This document shows, in pieces, positions 33,717 through 43,123 of a stretch of 64,000 bases of DNA. Location of the stretch: assembly GCF_025465275.1 (NCBI RefSeq), contig NZ_JAODNK010000070.1, positions 1-64,000 of the forward strand, written 5' to 3'. Within the stretch, counting starts at the first letter, position 1. Every line of letters starts with the position of its first letter. The translations under genes were made by a program, and so were the position numbers. The notes below the pieces were generated by a model. The model was not told where the DNA came from. It saw nothing but the letters and a program-made list of their open reading frames with translations, and did not search any database. This stretch comes from Nocardia sp. GTDB lineage: Bacteria > Actinomycetota > Actinomycetes > Mycobacteriales > Mycobacteriaceae.

Positions 33717-33947
33717 ATGGCCGAGGACATCGTTGTCGAGGTCGACCAGGAGCTGTGTCTGGGGTCCGGGTTCTGCACGAGGATGGCACCGGAAGTTTTC
33801 GAGCTTCCTGATGACGTGGTTGAGCTGCGTGATCACGCCCGCGGCACGACCGGTCCGGTAGCCGTACCGGACCGGTTCGCCGAGGCCGTGCACTCCGCCG
33901 AGCTGGGTTGCCCGGCGGCGGCGATCGCGGTGCATTCACCTCACTAG
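33717..33947 (+). CDS. Ferredoxin (3Fe-4S type, P450 partner)
   Basis: 76 residues from ATG 33717 with GGAGGAG upstream. Cys ligands are in LCLGSGFCTRMAPEVFEL (Cys-x5-Cys) and GCPAAAIAV (Cys-Pro), three in all, the layout of 3Fe-4S ferredoxins encoded next to cytochromes P450 in actinobacteria. It should pass electrons to the P450 at 34861, two genes downstream. A longer frame starts at 33657 inside the operator and was not used. Confidence 0.85.
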   Translation: MAEDIVVEVDQELCLGSGFCTRMAPEVFELPDDVVELRDHARGTTGPVAVPDRFAEAVHSAELGCPAAAIAVHSPH

Positions 33948-34006
33948 GTCGCGGTAATAGACAACTTTCGTTGTAAATCTTCAGAAGTACCCGGAAGGAC
34001 ATCGCA

Positions 34007-34864
34007 ATGGTGCAAGTGCTGGCAAGCAGCTGGGGGTCGCCACCGATCACTGAGGCGGGGACGGTGGCAGCCTGGCTGCTGCTCGGGGTGGCCATTGCCT
34101 CGGTGGTCGGTGCGCTGATCTTCGCGGCCGGACTGGTCATCGCCAAGGACCGGGAGACCTCGGTGCTGTTCTGGCTGGTCACGGCGGGCGCGGTGGTGGT
34201 GTTCTCGTTCTATGTGGAGCCGTGGCTCGATTTCATCGGTGCGACAACGTATCTCACCAATGTCTTTGATCCCGTCGTGACCATCGTGGACCGGCCGATC
34301 CCCTGGCATGTGGTGCTGACCTACTCCGGCGGCATCGCACCCGCGACGATCATCGCGTACCTGATCATCAAGCAGGGCCGGTCCGCCAAGGTGCTGTTCG
34401 CCTGGGCCGCTTTCATCTCCGTCGCCGAATGCATCGGCGAGATGATCAGCTGCCACTACGGCGTGATGCTGTACTACAGCAATAACGCTCTGGTGCTCGG
34501 CATTCCGATGCCGAGCCTGGTGCAGAACGGCGGCATGTTCGTCCTCATCGGCTGGGCGATGGCGGCCATGCTGCCGCATCTGCACGGCCGGCGGCGAATT
34601 GTGGTGGTGCCGTTCATCGCTCCCGCGGTGTACCTCGCCTACACACTGCTGTGCACACTGCCGAGCTACTACGCCATACACAACAACGCTTCCTCGGCTG
34701 TCTCGTGGACGCTGGCGATCGTGTCGACGGCGTTGAATCTGGGGGCCGTCATCTTCGCCGGATACGCACCTACCGTCACCCGGCTGCGTGCAGCCGCACA
34801 GTCCGGAGATACGGCGAAACACACTGTCGCCCAGCCCGTTCAGACGACCGAGGCAGCCGCATGA
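34007..34864 (+). CDS. Seven-TM membrane protein in the P450 operon
   Basis: 285 residues with about seven hydrophobic helices (AAWLLLGVAIASVVGALIFA at about 20-40; LFWLVTAGAVVVFSFYV; HVVLTYSGGIAPATIIAYLI, and others). No transporter or enzyme motif is visible. It is bracketed by a ferredoxin and a P450 and its stop overlaps the P450 start (ATGA), so it belongs to the same pathway, possibly as the membrane component for a hydrophobic substrate. Function unknown. Confidence 0.75.
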   Translation: MVQVLASSWGSPPITEAGTVAAWLLLGVAIASVVGALIFAAGLVIAKDRETSVLFWLVTAGAVVVFSFYVEPWLDFIGATTYLTNVFDPVVTIVDRPIPWHVVLTYSGGIAPATIIAYLIIKQGRSAKVLFAWAAFISVAECIGEMISCHYGVMLYYSNNALVLGIPMPSLVQNGGMFVLIGWAMAAMLPHLHGRRRIVVVPFIAPAVYLAYTLLCTLPSYYAIHNNASSAVSWTLAIVSTALNLGAVIFAGYAPTVTRLRAAAQSGDTAKHTVAQPVQTTEAAA

Positions 34865-36300
34865 ACACTCCGCAGCGAGACAGGTACGCACTGACGCGCA
34901 ATCCCGCACGCGCGGTACGCAAGTCGATCGTCGCCAAGCGCCGCAATCTCCTGTTGCCGCCGGGACCGGTCGGCCGGCCAGTGACCGGCGTGCTGCGCGA
35001 GTTCACACGCGATCCGTTCGAATATCTGCGCGGTTGCGCCGCCGAATACGGCGACATCTTCCGGCTGCCGACACCGGTGCTGGATATGGTCGTCGTCAAT
35101 ACTCCCGACCTCGTCCGCTACATCATGAGCGACGTCGAGAAGTACACGATGATCGGGCATTACGCGCCTGCCGCGCACAGGATCCTGGGCCGGACCATTC
35201 CGCTGCTGGAGGGCGATCCGCTGCGGCAGCGGCGCAAACTCATCACGCCCATGTTCAAGCACAGCTCACTCAACGAGCTGGCCGATGAGATCGTGGACGA
35301 ATTCGCCACCCGCATCGACAAGTGGGGCGAGTGGGCCGATTCCGGCGAGACGGTCGATCTGCAGCACGAGATCGCCTGGCTGACCATGCCCGCATTCATG
35401 CGCGCCATGTTCGGGATCACGCCCTCGGACGCGGAGATCGAGCAGCTCGACCACGATCTGCGCCTGCTGCTGAGCTCCTTCGCCGCGGCCGTATTCCTCA
35501 GTCCCATACCGAAAATGGTGCCCTTCCCCGGCCGGGACACCCTGCCCGCCGCCTGGTGGCGCATCTCCCGCTGGATCGAGGATCAGATCGAACGCCGCCT
35601 GACCCAACCGGTCGACAAGGTCGACATGCTGCAGGTGCTGCTGGACGCACGCAATGAGGACGGCACACCGATCAGCCGCAAAGATCTGATAGCCGAGCTC
35701 GCCATTCTGATCGCAGGCGGCTACGAGACCGTGGTGGCCTCGGTGTCGTGGACCCTGGCGCTGCTCGCCGACGATGCCGAAGCACGGGAGCAGCTCATCG
35801 CGGAAGTCGATGAGCTGCACGGTGAGCGGCCCGAATACGCCGACCTGAAGCGGCTGGAGTGGGTCAAGGCCTGCTTCGACGAGGGCCAGCGCATGCAGGG
35901 ACATCCGTTCCATCCGCGCATCGCCCTGCACGACGATGTCATCGACGGGCATTTCATCGCGCGCGGCACCATCATCGGCGTCTCGGTCTACGCCCTGCAT
36001 CGTGATGAGCGCTGGTGGCCCGAGCCGGACAGGTTCGATCCGTCACGGTTCACCGATCGCGCGGTGGTGGCCGCACGCCCGGTCAATGCCTTCATCCCGT
36101 TCGGGACCGGACCACATCGCTGCATCGGTTCCCAGCTCGGATACATGAACGCGCAATTCATTCTCACGCTGTTCTTCCAGCGCTATCGGATGAAGACCGC
36201 GCCCGGGTGGAAACCGAAGCACGCCTCCACCTTCTCCACCACCATCGAGGGCGGCCTGCCGGTCACCCTGGAGCGCGTGCCGGTGCCGCACCCCGCCTGA
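34861..36300 (+). CDS. Cytochrome P450
   Basis: 479 residues, somewhat longer than soluble bacterial P450s (about 400). Motifs: I-helix AGGYETVVASVSW, K-helix Glu-x-x-Arg in FDEGQRMQG, PERF-like region PEPDRFDPSRFTD and the heme-binding loop FIPFGTGPHRCIGSQLG with the axial Cys. It hydroxylates an unknown, probably lipid, substrate with electrons from the ferredoxin at 33717. A bidirectional terminator follows the stop. Confidence 0.9.
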   Translation: MNTPQRDRYALTRNPARAVRKSIVAKRRNLLLPPGPVGRPVTGVLREFTRDPFEYLRGCAAEYGDIFRLPTPVLDMVVVNTPDLVRYIMSDVEKYTMIGHYAPAAHRILGRTIPLLEGDPLRQRRKLITPMFKHSSLNELADEIVDEFATRIDKWGEWADSGETVDLQHEIAWLTMPAFMRAMFGITPSDAEIEQLDHDLRLLLSSFAAAVFLSPIPKMVPFPGRDTLPAAWWRISRWIEDQIERRLTQPVDKVDMLQVLLDARNEDGTPISRKDLIAELAILIAGGYETVVASVSWTLALLADDAEAREQLIAEVDELHGERPEYADLKRLEWVKACFDEGQRMQGHPFHPRIALHDDVIDGHFIARGTIIGVSVYALHRDERWWPEPDRFDPSRFTDRAVVAARPVNAFIPFGTGPHRCIGSQLGYMNAQFILTLFFQRYRMKTAPGWKPKHASTFSTTIEGGLPVTLERVPVPHPA

Positions 36301-36310
36301 TCCGAAACCA

Positions 36311-36343
36311 GTGGGGCCGATCGCTTTTCACGATCGGCCCCAC
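36311..36343. terminator. Bidirectional terminator between P450 and mce-linked TetR genes
   Basis: GTGGGGCCGATCG (36311-36323) pairs perfectly with CGATCGGCCCCAC (36331-36343) across CTTTTCA. It lies between two genes whose ends converge, the expected position for ending both transcripts. Confidence 0.8.
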
Positions 36344-36357
36344 CGTGTTTCTCGCGC

Positions 36358-37080
36358 TCAGGACGGATCCGAACCGGTGACCTTCCGCCGCCAGACAACG
36401 GCTTCGTCGATAAAGCTCACCAGATAGTCGACCAACTCCTCGGCGGACATATCGAGCCGATCGTCGACCCACGCCATGAGCACCTCGGCGGCGGCGCCGG
36501 CCATCGCGATAGTGGTGATATCGCCCATGACCGGGTCCACGGCCTCGGAGCCGCCGTTCATGAACTGCGTCATCATCGGCAGCGCCGCGACGACCATATT
36601 GTTGGATTCGGGATTCTCCAGCCACATGGTCATCAACCAGGTGGTCCCGTAGAGCATCTGCTGCCGCACCTTGGCCAGGGCGCCGCCGGCCCGTTCGGGC
36701 TCGATGAACAGGATGCGCCCCACCCGGGGGTCCTCATCCATGATCGTCACGAGTTCCTTTGCCACCGCCCGCAATCGGGCCTGGCCCTCGTCGATGCCGA
36801 CCGCCTTCAGGAACAGCCGCCCCGCGACCTGCATGGCGACCGATTCGACGACCGCCTTGGCGAAGGTGTCGAGGTTTTCGAAACTCTCGTAGAAGTAGCG
36901 CTCGGTCAGCTCCGCCTTGCGGCAGACGTCCCGGACCTTGGTCTCCGCGATCCCGGACTCGCCGATGACCGAGATCCCCGCCTGCAGGAACGCCTCGCGG
37001 CGGGCCTGCACGCGGTCCTCTTTGCTCATACCCGCGAACCGATGGGGCCGCCGGGCGGCGCGGGTCGGTTGCGATGTCAT
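36358..37080 (-). CDS. TetR-family regulator at the end of the mce operon
   Basis: 240 residues. KVRDVCRKAELTERYFYESF is the recognition region; FENLDTFAKAVVES follows and the remaining part is the ligand domain. Only 15 bases separate it from mceF, so it is the last gene of the mce operon, as in other actinobacterial mce loci with a dedicated TetR. Prime candidate to bind the TGACAA-N6-ATGTCA motif at the operon's promoter and at the linked oxygenase genes. Confidence 0.85.
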   Translation of the reverse strand: MTSQPTRAARRPHRFAGMSKEDRVQARREAFLQAGISVIGESGIAETKVRDVCRKAELTERYFYESFENLDTFAKAVVESVAMQVAGRLFLKAVGIDEGQARLRAVAKELVTIMDEDPRVGRILFIEPERAGGALAKVRQQMLYGTTWLMTMWLENPESNNMVVAALPMMTQFMNGGSEAVDPVMGDITTIAMAGAAAEVLMAWVDDRLDMSAEELVDYLVSFIDEAVVWRRKVTGSDPS

Positions 37081-37095
37081 GGGGTCGATTATCTC

Positions 37096-38052
37096 CTATC
37101 GCGGCGTGGTGGCGTGGAGGGTGACCGCTCCGGGGACCGCGACGGCGGCCAGCGCGGTATCGAGCAGCCTGCTGATATCGATCGATCCGGACGAATTCAC
37201 GGCCGCACTGATCCCGGGCAGCGCCGAACCCGCGAGCTTGCGCACATCGGGGCCGACCTTGTCCTCGAAGCCCTGCAGTTTGCCGAACAGGACCAGCGGT
37301 CCGACCTGCACGACCCGCGGATAGTCATTCGTCTGCATCATATCGACCGCGGTTTGGGCCAAGGTCGCGAAATTGACCCCCAGCATGCGCGCCGGATCGC
37401 TGACCTCGGCGATGGTGGGTCCGACCGCACCGCTGCGACCCAGCACCTCCTGTCCGTCGGTGAGCAGATCGCGGATCGAACCGGTGCTCATCAGCAGCGT
37501 TGAGGCCAGCAGCGCACTGGCCCGAGACAGATTGTGCACCACCTCGATATCGGCGGGCAGGGCCGAGTCCAGTTCGCCGACAAGGGAGTTCGCCGTATCC
37601 GGTGCGATGCCGTTCATCATCCGAGTGAGCGCGGCCGACAGGTCGCCGAAGTTGCACGGCACCGTCGATTGCGCGGCGCGAATGTGCTCGCCTTCGGAGA
37701 AGTACGGTCCCGCTGTGGATTTCGGCAGTACCGCGACATAGCTCTCCCCCAGCGAGGACAGGCTTTCGATGCGGAAATCGCTGTCGGCGGGAATCCGATA
37801 GCTGTCGCTGTAGCCGAAATCGATCTCCACACCGTCTGCGGCGGCCTTGACCGCACTCACCTGACCGATGGGGACGCCGCGCATCAGCAGCTTCGAACCG
37901 GCGACAAGGCCATTGGCGTCACTGACGGCCAGCACCGCGTGACGCTGATCGGAGGTCGGCAGCCAGTGCACACCCTGACCGCCGATGGCGACCACCGAAA
38001 AGGCCAGCAGTGCCAGCAGTGCGGTGACGGACAGCACGTTCTTGATCTTCAC
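37096..38052 (-). CDS. MCE family protein, MceF-type
   Basis: 318 residues. One N-terminal membrane helix (SVTALLALLAFSVVAIGGQG) anchors a beta-barrel MCE domain (GLVAGSKLLMRGVPIGQVSA, FGYSDSYRIPADSDFRIESL) followed by a helical needle-forming region. Its ATG overlaps the mceE stop (ATGA). It contributes to the periplasm-spanning hexamer that carries lipid to the YrbE permeases. Shorter than some MceF proteins, which have longer tails. Confidence 0.88.
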   Translation of the reverse strand: MKIKNVLSVTALLALLAFSVVAIGGQGVHWLPTSDQRHAVLAVSDANGLVAGSKLLMRGVPIGQVSAVKAAADGVEIDFGYSDSYRIPADSDFRIESLSSLGESYVAVLPKSTAGPYFSEGEHIRAAQSTVPCNFGDLSAALTRMMNGIAPDTANSLVGELDSALPADIEVVHNLSRASALLASTLLMSTGSIRDLLTDGQEVLGRSGAVGPTIAEVSDPARMLGVNFATLAQTAVDMMQTNDYPRVVQVGPLVLFGKLQGFEDKVGPDVRKLAGSALPGISAAVNSSGSIDISRLLDTALAAVAVPGAVTLHATTPR

Positions 38053-39047
38053 CGGACGGCTCCCAGCATTCTGAGCAGATTCGCGACGTCATCGAGGTGT
38101 TCGGTGCCGTCGGCGGTGACGAGGGAGGTGACATCGACGCTGGGCTTGCTCAGCAGCGGCATCAGGGTGGTCTGCAGGAAATGCTGCACGCTCGCACCGG
38201 TGTCGGCGAATCCCACACCGGTGCTCGACGCGCCCTCGAGGGTGTTCGCGAGCGAATTGATCATCGGCACCAGCCAATTGCCGCCGGTGTAGACGCTGCC
38301 CACCGACGGCAGCAGAATGCCGATATTGGCGATCAGCAGCCGCAGATTGGCCCACAGCTTCATGGCGTGCGAGGACAGGATGTTCTCGAGGTCGGGGACG
38401 TGCCGGTTCACCGCCTGCGCGAAACCGGCTGCGCTGGTGAACATGCGGTCGAGGTCGGTGGTATCGGCGGCGAGGCTGCGCACATCGGCGGCCAGGGTAC
38501 CGGCGACCTTGCGCACCCCGTCGGCGGTCGGCGGCAGGGCCGCGTTCACCTTGCCGATGGTCTGCTCGATGCGCTGCACCGAGCCCGTGCCGAGGAAGTT
38601 CGCCAGCACCGCGAGGGTGTCCTCCAGCGGTGCGGGCGCTACCGTGTGATCGCGGCCGATCCGCGAATTCGGTTTCAGTGCGGCATTGTTCGCGTCCGCA
38701 CCCGGCCGGTCGATCTTGATGTAGGCGTCACCGAGCACGGTGTTCTGGGTGATGGTCGCGGTGCTGTCGGCCGGAATCGCGATACCGTCGTCAACTTCCA
38801 CCCCGACTGCCACCGCGCCGTCGCGCAGATCGATGCTGCGGACCGTTCCGACGGCCGCGCCGTCGAACGACACCTTCGCCCCTGCGGGCAGATTCAGCGC
38901 ATTGGTGAATTCGACGGTGAGCGGATATCCGTGCCGGGTGAGATCACTGGGCATCGGCAGATTCGCCGGATTCGCCGAGCAGCCGGCCAGCGCTGCGGTA
39001 GTCGCCGCCGCTATGATGACGACGAGGGTGTGGCGCACATTTCTCAC
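38049..39047 (-). CDS. MCE family lipoprotein, MceE-type
   Basis: 332 residues from GTG 39047 (GTGA overlap with mceD). The lipobox is ATTAALAGCSAN, typical of the LprN/MceE subunit, the only Mce protein that is lipidated. The MCE domain includes NLPAGAKVSFDGAAVGTVRS and ADSTATITQNTVLGDAYIKI. A longer frame extends upstream to 39326 but that part is antisense-like arginine-rich sequence inside mceD. Confidence 0.88.
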   Translation of the reverse strand: MRNVRHTLVVIIAAATTAALAGCSANPANLPMPSDLTRHGYPLTVEFTNALNLPAGAKVSFDGAAVGTVRSIDLRDGAVAVGVEVDDGIAIPADSTATITQNTVLGDAYIKIDRPGADANNAALKPNSRIGRDHTVAPAPLEDTLAVLANFLGTGSVQRIEQTIGKVNAALPPTADGVRKVAGTLAADVRSLAADTTDLDRMFTSAAGFAQAVNRHVPDLENILSSHAMKLWANLRLLIANIGILLPSVGSVYTGGNWLVPMINSLANTLEGASSTGVGFADTGASVQHFLQTTLMPLLSKPSVDVTSLVTADGTEHLDDVANLLRMLGAVR

Positions 39048-40078
39048 TGGGGTACAACACCTTTCAGCACCAGTTGCAGCAGATCGGTGACTGATAGCTC
39101 CGGCTGTCCGGGTATTGTGGTCAGCCGGAATTTCGGCCCCACTACTGAAATCGGCTGTCCGGCCGGGCCATTGGTCAGTGCGCTGATCGAACCGGCCAGC
39201 ACCGGAAGCGAACTGGCCAGTTTGCCGATGCTGTCCTCCCCTGTTGCCGCGAGATGCAGTGCTGCGGCGACGGTGTCGAGTCCCGGCCACAGCAGATCGC
39301 CGTAGCGCTCCGCGAGGTCCAAGCACAGATCCATGGCGCCGGGCAGGCCGTCGAAGATCTTGGTGATGGCGGGGAAAACCTGCATGGCAACGGCATCGAT
39401 GCCGGGCGGCGCGGTGGCCAGCGCGGATTCCACATCGTCCCAGTGCGCGCGGGTGGCGGCCAGCAGTGGCGCGGTATCCGCGAGCATCTGACCCAGGGTC
39501 GCCGTCGCATGGTCCGGGTCAGCGACTGCGCGGGCCAGGCTCGCCATCGCATCACCGGCGGCCGTTCCATTGCCTGCCAACTGGCTCGCGAGATTGTCCA
39601 CGGCCCGGTTCGCGGTATTGCCCGCACCGGATCGGGTGATGCCGTCGATGAGACCGGCTGTGGACGCGGTGATCTCGGAGATGCTCTTGGGAGTTGCGCT
39701 GTCGGACAGCGGAATACAAAGTCCGGGAGCCAATTTCGGCCCGCCTCCGGCGCTTCCGACCAGCTCGAGGCTGCGGTCGGCCAAAATCGAGGTCGATCGG
39801 GTCACCGCCTTGACCGGACCGGAGATCGACTGGTCACCGTCGAGGGAGAAGGTGACCTTGACTCCGGCGCCCTCTGGATCGGCCCGCTGCACCGTCCCGA
39901 TCTGCACACCCATCCTGGTCACGAAATTGCCGGGGTACAGCCCGATCGTGTCGGGCATGATCGCGCAGAACCCCGGGGTGCTGCGCGAACCCGTATCGGT
40001 GGCGACGGTGACGCCGACCGCGAGTACGACGGCAGCGATGGCCGTCAGCACGAACAGTCCTCGGTAGCGGCGGAGCAT
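39044..40078 (-). CDS. MCE family protein, MceD-type
   Basis: 344 residues from ATG 40078, overlapping mceC's stop as TGATG. N-terminal helix (GLFVLTAIAAVVLAVGVTVA), MCE domain (GLYPGNFVTRMGVQIGTVQR, TRSTSILADRSLELVG) and helical body with ISEITASTAGLIDGITRSGA. Two cysteines (GFCAIM, GLCIPL) may form a disulfide. Part of the six-subunit lipid channel. Confidence 0.88.
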   Translation of the reverse strand: MLRRYRGLFVLTAIAAVVLAVGVTVATDTGSRSTPGFCAIMPDTIGLYPGNFVTRMGVQIGTVQRADPEGAGVKVTFSLDGDQSISGPVKAVTRSTSILADRSLELVGSAGGGPKLAPGLCIPLSDSATPKSISEITASTAGLIDGITRSGAGNTANRAVDNLASQLAGNGTAAGDAMASLARAVADPDHATATLGQMLADTAPLLAATRAHWDDVESALATAPPGIDAVAMQVFPAITKIFDGLPGAMDLCLDLAERYGDLLWPGLDTVAAALHLAATGEDSIGKLASSLPVLAGSISALTNGPAGQPISVVGPKFRLTTIPGQPELSVTDLLQLVLKGVVPQ

Positions 40079-41097
40079 CAGCAGCTCCTTCCGGGAATCG
40101 GTACGCACAGGTCGGTGGCCAGCACCTGATCACCGCCGGCGAGGCGGACTCCATCGGGGCCGAGCAGCGATTGCAGGTAGTTGATGAAGGTCTGCAGCCG
40201 GCCTATGAGGCCGGGCAGATCGGTGTTCACACCGTGCGCCGCGGTGTCGAGCTGCTGCACCGCGTTGTACACCTCGTCGCGATGGTTCGAGTAGAAGTTG
40301 GTGAGTGTCTTCACCTTGGTGAAGACGTGCGCCAAACCCTCGTAGGCATAGGCGAATTCGACATGGGTGTCATCGAGGACCCGCAGCACGATCGCGGCCT
40401 TGCGCAGCATATTGAACAGCACATCGCGCTGATCGCTGAACTTGCTCAGGTACTCCTGCGTCACCGAAAGGCTGGTTCCCACCTGGTCGCGCTGGTGTTC
40501 CAGCACTCCGGCGAGCGCCTGCACACTGTCGATCATGGATTTCACCGAACCCGGATTCTCCTCCAGTGCGGTGGCGGCCTTGTCGAGGCCGTCACCGATG
40601 GCCGGTGCGTCGAGGCCGGCGATCTTCTGCGGTGCATCGTCGAGCAGTTCGGGCAGGCGGTAGGGCAACTGCACCCGGGCGGCGGGAATCGTCCGACTAC
40701 CCAGGGGCGCATCGCCCGCGGACACCAGTGCGACGTAGTAGCCGCCGACCGCCGTCAGCATGCGAATATCGACGGCGGTGTCGGTGCCCAGGAATATCGA
40801 ATTGTCGACAGAGAGCGCCACTTCGACATGATCGGGCCGCAACCGCACCGCACTGACCTTGCCCGCCGGGATGCCGGCCACGCGCACCTCCTCGCCGGAG
40901 CGAAGTGCGGCCGCGTCGGTGGTTTCGAAGACTACTTGCTGTTGATGCAGCGGATGCACATAGAGCGCCCCCGCCGAGACTGCGACGACCACCGCCGTCC
41001 CCACCGCGATCACACCGATGAGCACATGCCGCTGATCGGAGCTCCGGCTGCTCAGATAGGCGCGCACGCGCCGCACGAGTCTGGTTATCGGTTGCAC
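40078..41097 (-). CDS. MCE family protein, MceC-type
   Basis: 339 residues from GTG 41097, starting 13 bases inside the end of mceB. The membrane anchor is VLIGVIAVGTAVVVAVSAGA, followed by the MCE domain (LRSGEEVRVAGIPAGKVSAV, DTAVDIRMLTAVGGYYVALV) and a helical region with long amphipathic helices. Ends in two cysteines (DLCVPIPGRSC). Confidence 0.88.
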   Translation of the reverse strand: MQPITRLVRRVRAYLSSRSSDQRHVLIGVIAVGTAVVVAVSAGALYVHPLHQQQVVFETTDAAALRSGEEVRVAGIPAGKVSAVRLRPDHVEVALSVDNSIFLGTDTAVDIRMLTAVGGYYVALVSAGDAPLGSRTIPAARVQLPYRLPELLDDAPQKIAGLDAPAIGDGLDKAATALEENPGSVKSMIDSVQALAGVLEHQRDQVGTSLSVTQEYLSKFSDQRDVLFNMLRKAAIVLRVLDDTHVEFAYAYEGLAHVFTKVKTLTNFYSNHRDEVYNAVQQLDTAAHGVNTDLPGLIGRLQTFINYLQSLLGPDGVRLAGGDQVLATDLCVPIPGRSC

Positions 41098-42092
41098 AGC
41101 ACCACCTGCTGACCGGCCAGCAGTACCTGCACGCCCTGCGGCAGCGCCGCGGGACCATTGCTGCATCGGGTGTCGATTCTCGCCGCGGTGAGCTGCTGCA
41201 GTCCCGACAGCATGGGCGGGAGCATGCGCAGCGTCTGCGGGGCGTCCTGCAGTTGCGCGAGTGCGGTTTTCAGCAACGCGTCCAGATCGGTGCCTTCACG
41301 AAGTCCGAGTCCGTCCAGCAGCCGATTGACCGAGTCGACGAAGGCCGGCCCATAGGTCGCGGTCGCATAGAACTGGTCGAGTACGGTCATCGTCTTGTCG
41401 AGGGCGAGGTCGAAATTCTCGATGAATTCCAGCACACGATCCGACTTTCCCTTCATAGTGTCCGATATCGCGGCGATGTTCTTGACGAGGGTGGACACCA
41501 CCTGCTGCCGGTCGACGGTGTAATCGGCGAGCTTCTTGACGCTCGCCGCCAGATCCGCCGCACCGGCGCCGTCGCCTTCCAGGAAGGCCGAGACATTCGT
41601 GGCCAGCTTGTCGACCTCACCGGGATCGAGGGTGCGCAGCACCGGTTCCAGACCGTGGAACAGCGTGGTGATGTCGAAGGACGAGGTGGTCATCTGGGTG
41701 GTCGCGTGCCGCACCGGCCCGCCGGGGCCTGCGCCGGGGGTGGTTTCGCTGTAGTCCAGATAGCGTGAGCCGCTGAGGTTCTGGTATTTCACCGCCAGAT
41801 GTGAGGCGGTGGTCAGCCGATAGCGCTGCTGCAGCGCGAATCCGACCACAGCGATATTCCCGCCGCCCTGACGCCGGATGTCTATCGAGCTCACCTTGCC
41901 GATCTGCACGCCCTGCATGCGCACGTCCGACCCGACCCGAAGACCGGAGACATCGATGAAATCCGCTGTGTAGGAGGAGGTGTCACCGTGCACGGGATTG
42001 CGGAGCGCATTGACGACGCCGACGAAGAGCACGGCCGTGACAGCCGTGGCGATCAGCAGTCGCCACAGCGCCTGGCGTGGCGTGGTGCCCAT
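41085..42092 (-). CDS. MCE family protein, MceB-type
   Basis: 335 residues from ATG 42092, one base after mceA's stop. Membrane anchor LLIATAVTAVLFVGVVNALR; MCE domain with FIDVSGLRVGSDVRMQGVQI and SHLAVKYQNLSGSRYLDYSE; helical domain with DLALDKTMTVLDQFYATATY. Subunit of the mce complex. Confidence 0.88.
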   Translation of the reverse strand: MGTTPRQALWRLLIATAVTAVLFVGVVNALRNPVHGDTSSYTADFIDVSGLRVGSDVRMQGVQIGKVSSIDIRRQGGGNIAVVGFALQQRYRLTTASHLAVKYQNLSGSRYLDYSETTPGAGPGGPVRHATTQMTTSSFDITTLFHGLEPVLRTLDPGEVDKLATNVSAFLEGDGAGAADLAASVKKLADYTVDRQQVVSTLVKNIAAISDTMKGKSDRVLEFIENFDLALDKTMTVLDQFYATATYGPAFVDSVNRLLDGLGLREGTDLDALLKTALAQLQDAPQTLRMLPPMLSGLQQLTAARIDTRCSNGPAALPQGVQVLLAGQQVVLCNR

Positions 42093-42093
42093 A

Positions 42094-43116
42094 TCAGTTC
42101 CCCCGGGGTAGCGGCAGCGCCGCGGCGAGCGCCGGGAGCTGGTCCAGCACAATGCGCAGCTTCAGCGACTTGTCCTGATCCGGTCCGGTGTACGCCGATT
42201 CGAATCCGGACAACACCTGATCGAGCCGGGTACCGAGCTGCGCTTTCTGCAATGTCGACGACACCGGATCCGACACCGTGCGGAGAATCTCGGTCAATGG
42301 CGTGAAATCCTGTGTGTGCGAGCCGAGCAGTGCTCCCAGCGGGCCGAAGAATCCGGTGGCGATCAACTGCATGGTGTCGTTCATGGGCCCGAACTTGTTG
42401 ATGATCGTCTCGGCGCTGGGGACCTCGCGCACGGCCTTGACCGCCGAGATCGCGTCGTCGGTGAACACCGGCAGCGGATCGAGCAGTGTATTCAATTGGC
42501 GCAGCTGCACATCCGGCATCCGCTGCTGGGTTTCGGCGAGGGCGTCGGCCACGGTGAACCCGGCCTCGATCAGCGGCGCGAGCGCATCGGTGTAATCGGC
42601 GATCCGCCGCACAACCTCGACCATACGATCGGTGACCACACCGTTGACTACCGTCGAGGTGCGGCTCAGTAGCGAAGCCATGGTGAAGTCGCCCTCTGGT
42701 GCGCGGTCCAGCCGCAGACCGTCGGTCAGCGCTTTCCCGCCCGCGCCGGGTAGCAGGTTGAGGGCGGAGACGCCGAAGTAGTTCATCGGGCGATAGTCGA
42801 AGCCGACTGCATCGGTGAGTCCACCGATCTGATTGCGCTGCAACCCGATACCGATCTCCACCCCCCGCACCTGACCACCGTGCACCGATTCGACCCGGCC
42901 CACCTCGACACCGTGCAGCACCACCGTGGAACCGGCGGCAATGCCGTGTCCGAGGTACGCCGTCCGGACGGTGACGTGCAGGACGCCGCCGGGCTCTCGG
43001 CCGCTGATCCGCGCCGCGGCGAATATCGCGATCAACAGCACCACCACCGTGACCACACCGGTCAACAGCAGCACCCGCCGTTGCCGTCGTTCTGATCCAG
43101 CCAATAATTCCGACAT
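42094..43116 (-). CDS. MCE family protein, MceA-type
   Basis: 340 residues from ATG 43116 (TTG 43122 would overlap nothing and is 1 base after the YrbEB stop, so it is an alternative). Anchor VLLLTGVVTVVVLLIAIFAA; MCE domain GIAAGSTVVLHGVEVGRVES, DYRPMNYFGVSALNLLPG; helical tail with GFFGPLGALLGSHTQD. First of the six Mce subunits after the permeases, the canonical order A to F. Confidence 0.88.
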   Translation of the reverse strand: MSELLAGSERRQRRVLLLTGVVTVVVLLIAIFAAARISGREPGGVLHVTVRTAYLGHGIAAGSTVVLHGVEVGRVESVHGGQVRGVEIGIGLQRNQIGGLTDAVGFDYRPMNYFGVSALNLLPGAGGKALTDGLRLDRAPEGDFTMASLLSRTSTVVNGVVTDRMVEVVRRIADYTDALAPLIEAGFTVADALAETQQRMPDVQLRQLNTLLDPLPVFTDDAISAVKAVREVPSAETIINKFGPMNDTMQLIATGFFGPLGALLGSHTQDFTPLTEILRTVSDPVSSTLQKAQLGTRLDQVLSGFESAYTGPDQDKSLKLRIVLDQLPALAAALPLPRGN

Positions 43117-43123
43117 AGTCAAT

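Noticed and set aside
39048-39326. Upstream extension of the MceE frame
   Set aside because: It lies antisense-like in composition within mceD; the lipoprotein signal starts at GTG 39047 in a GTGA overlap.
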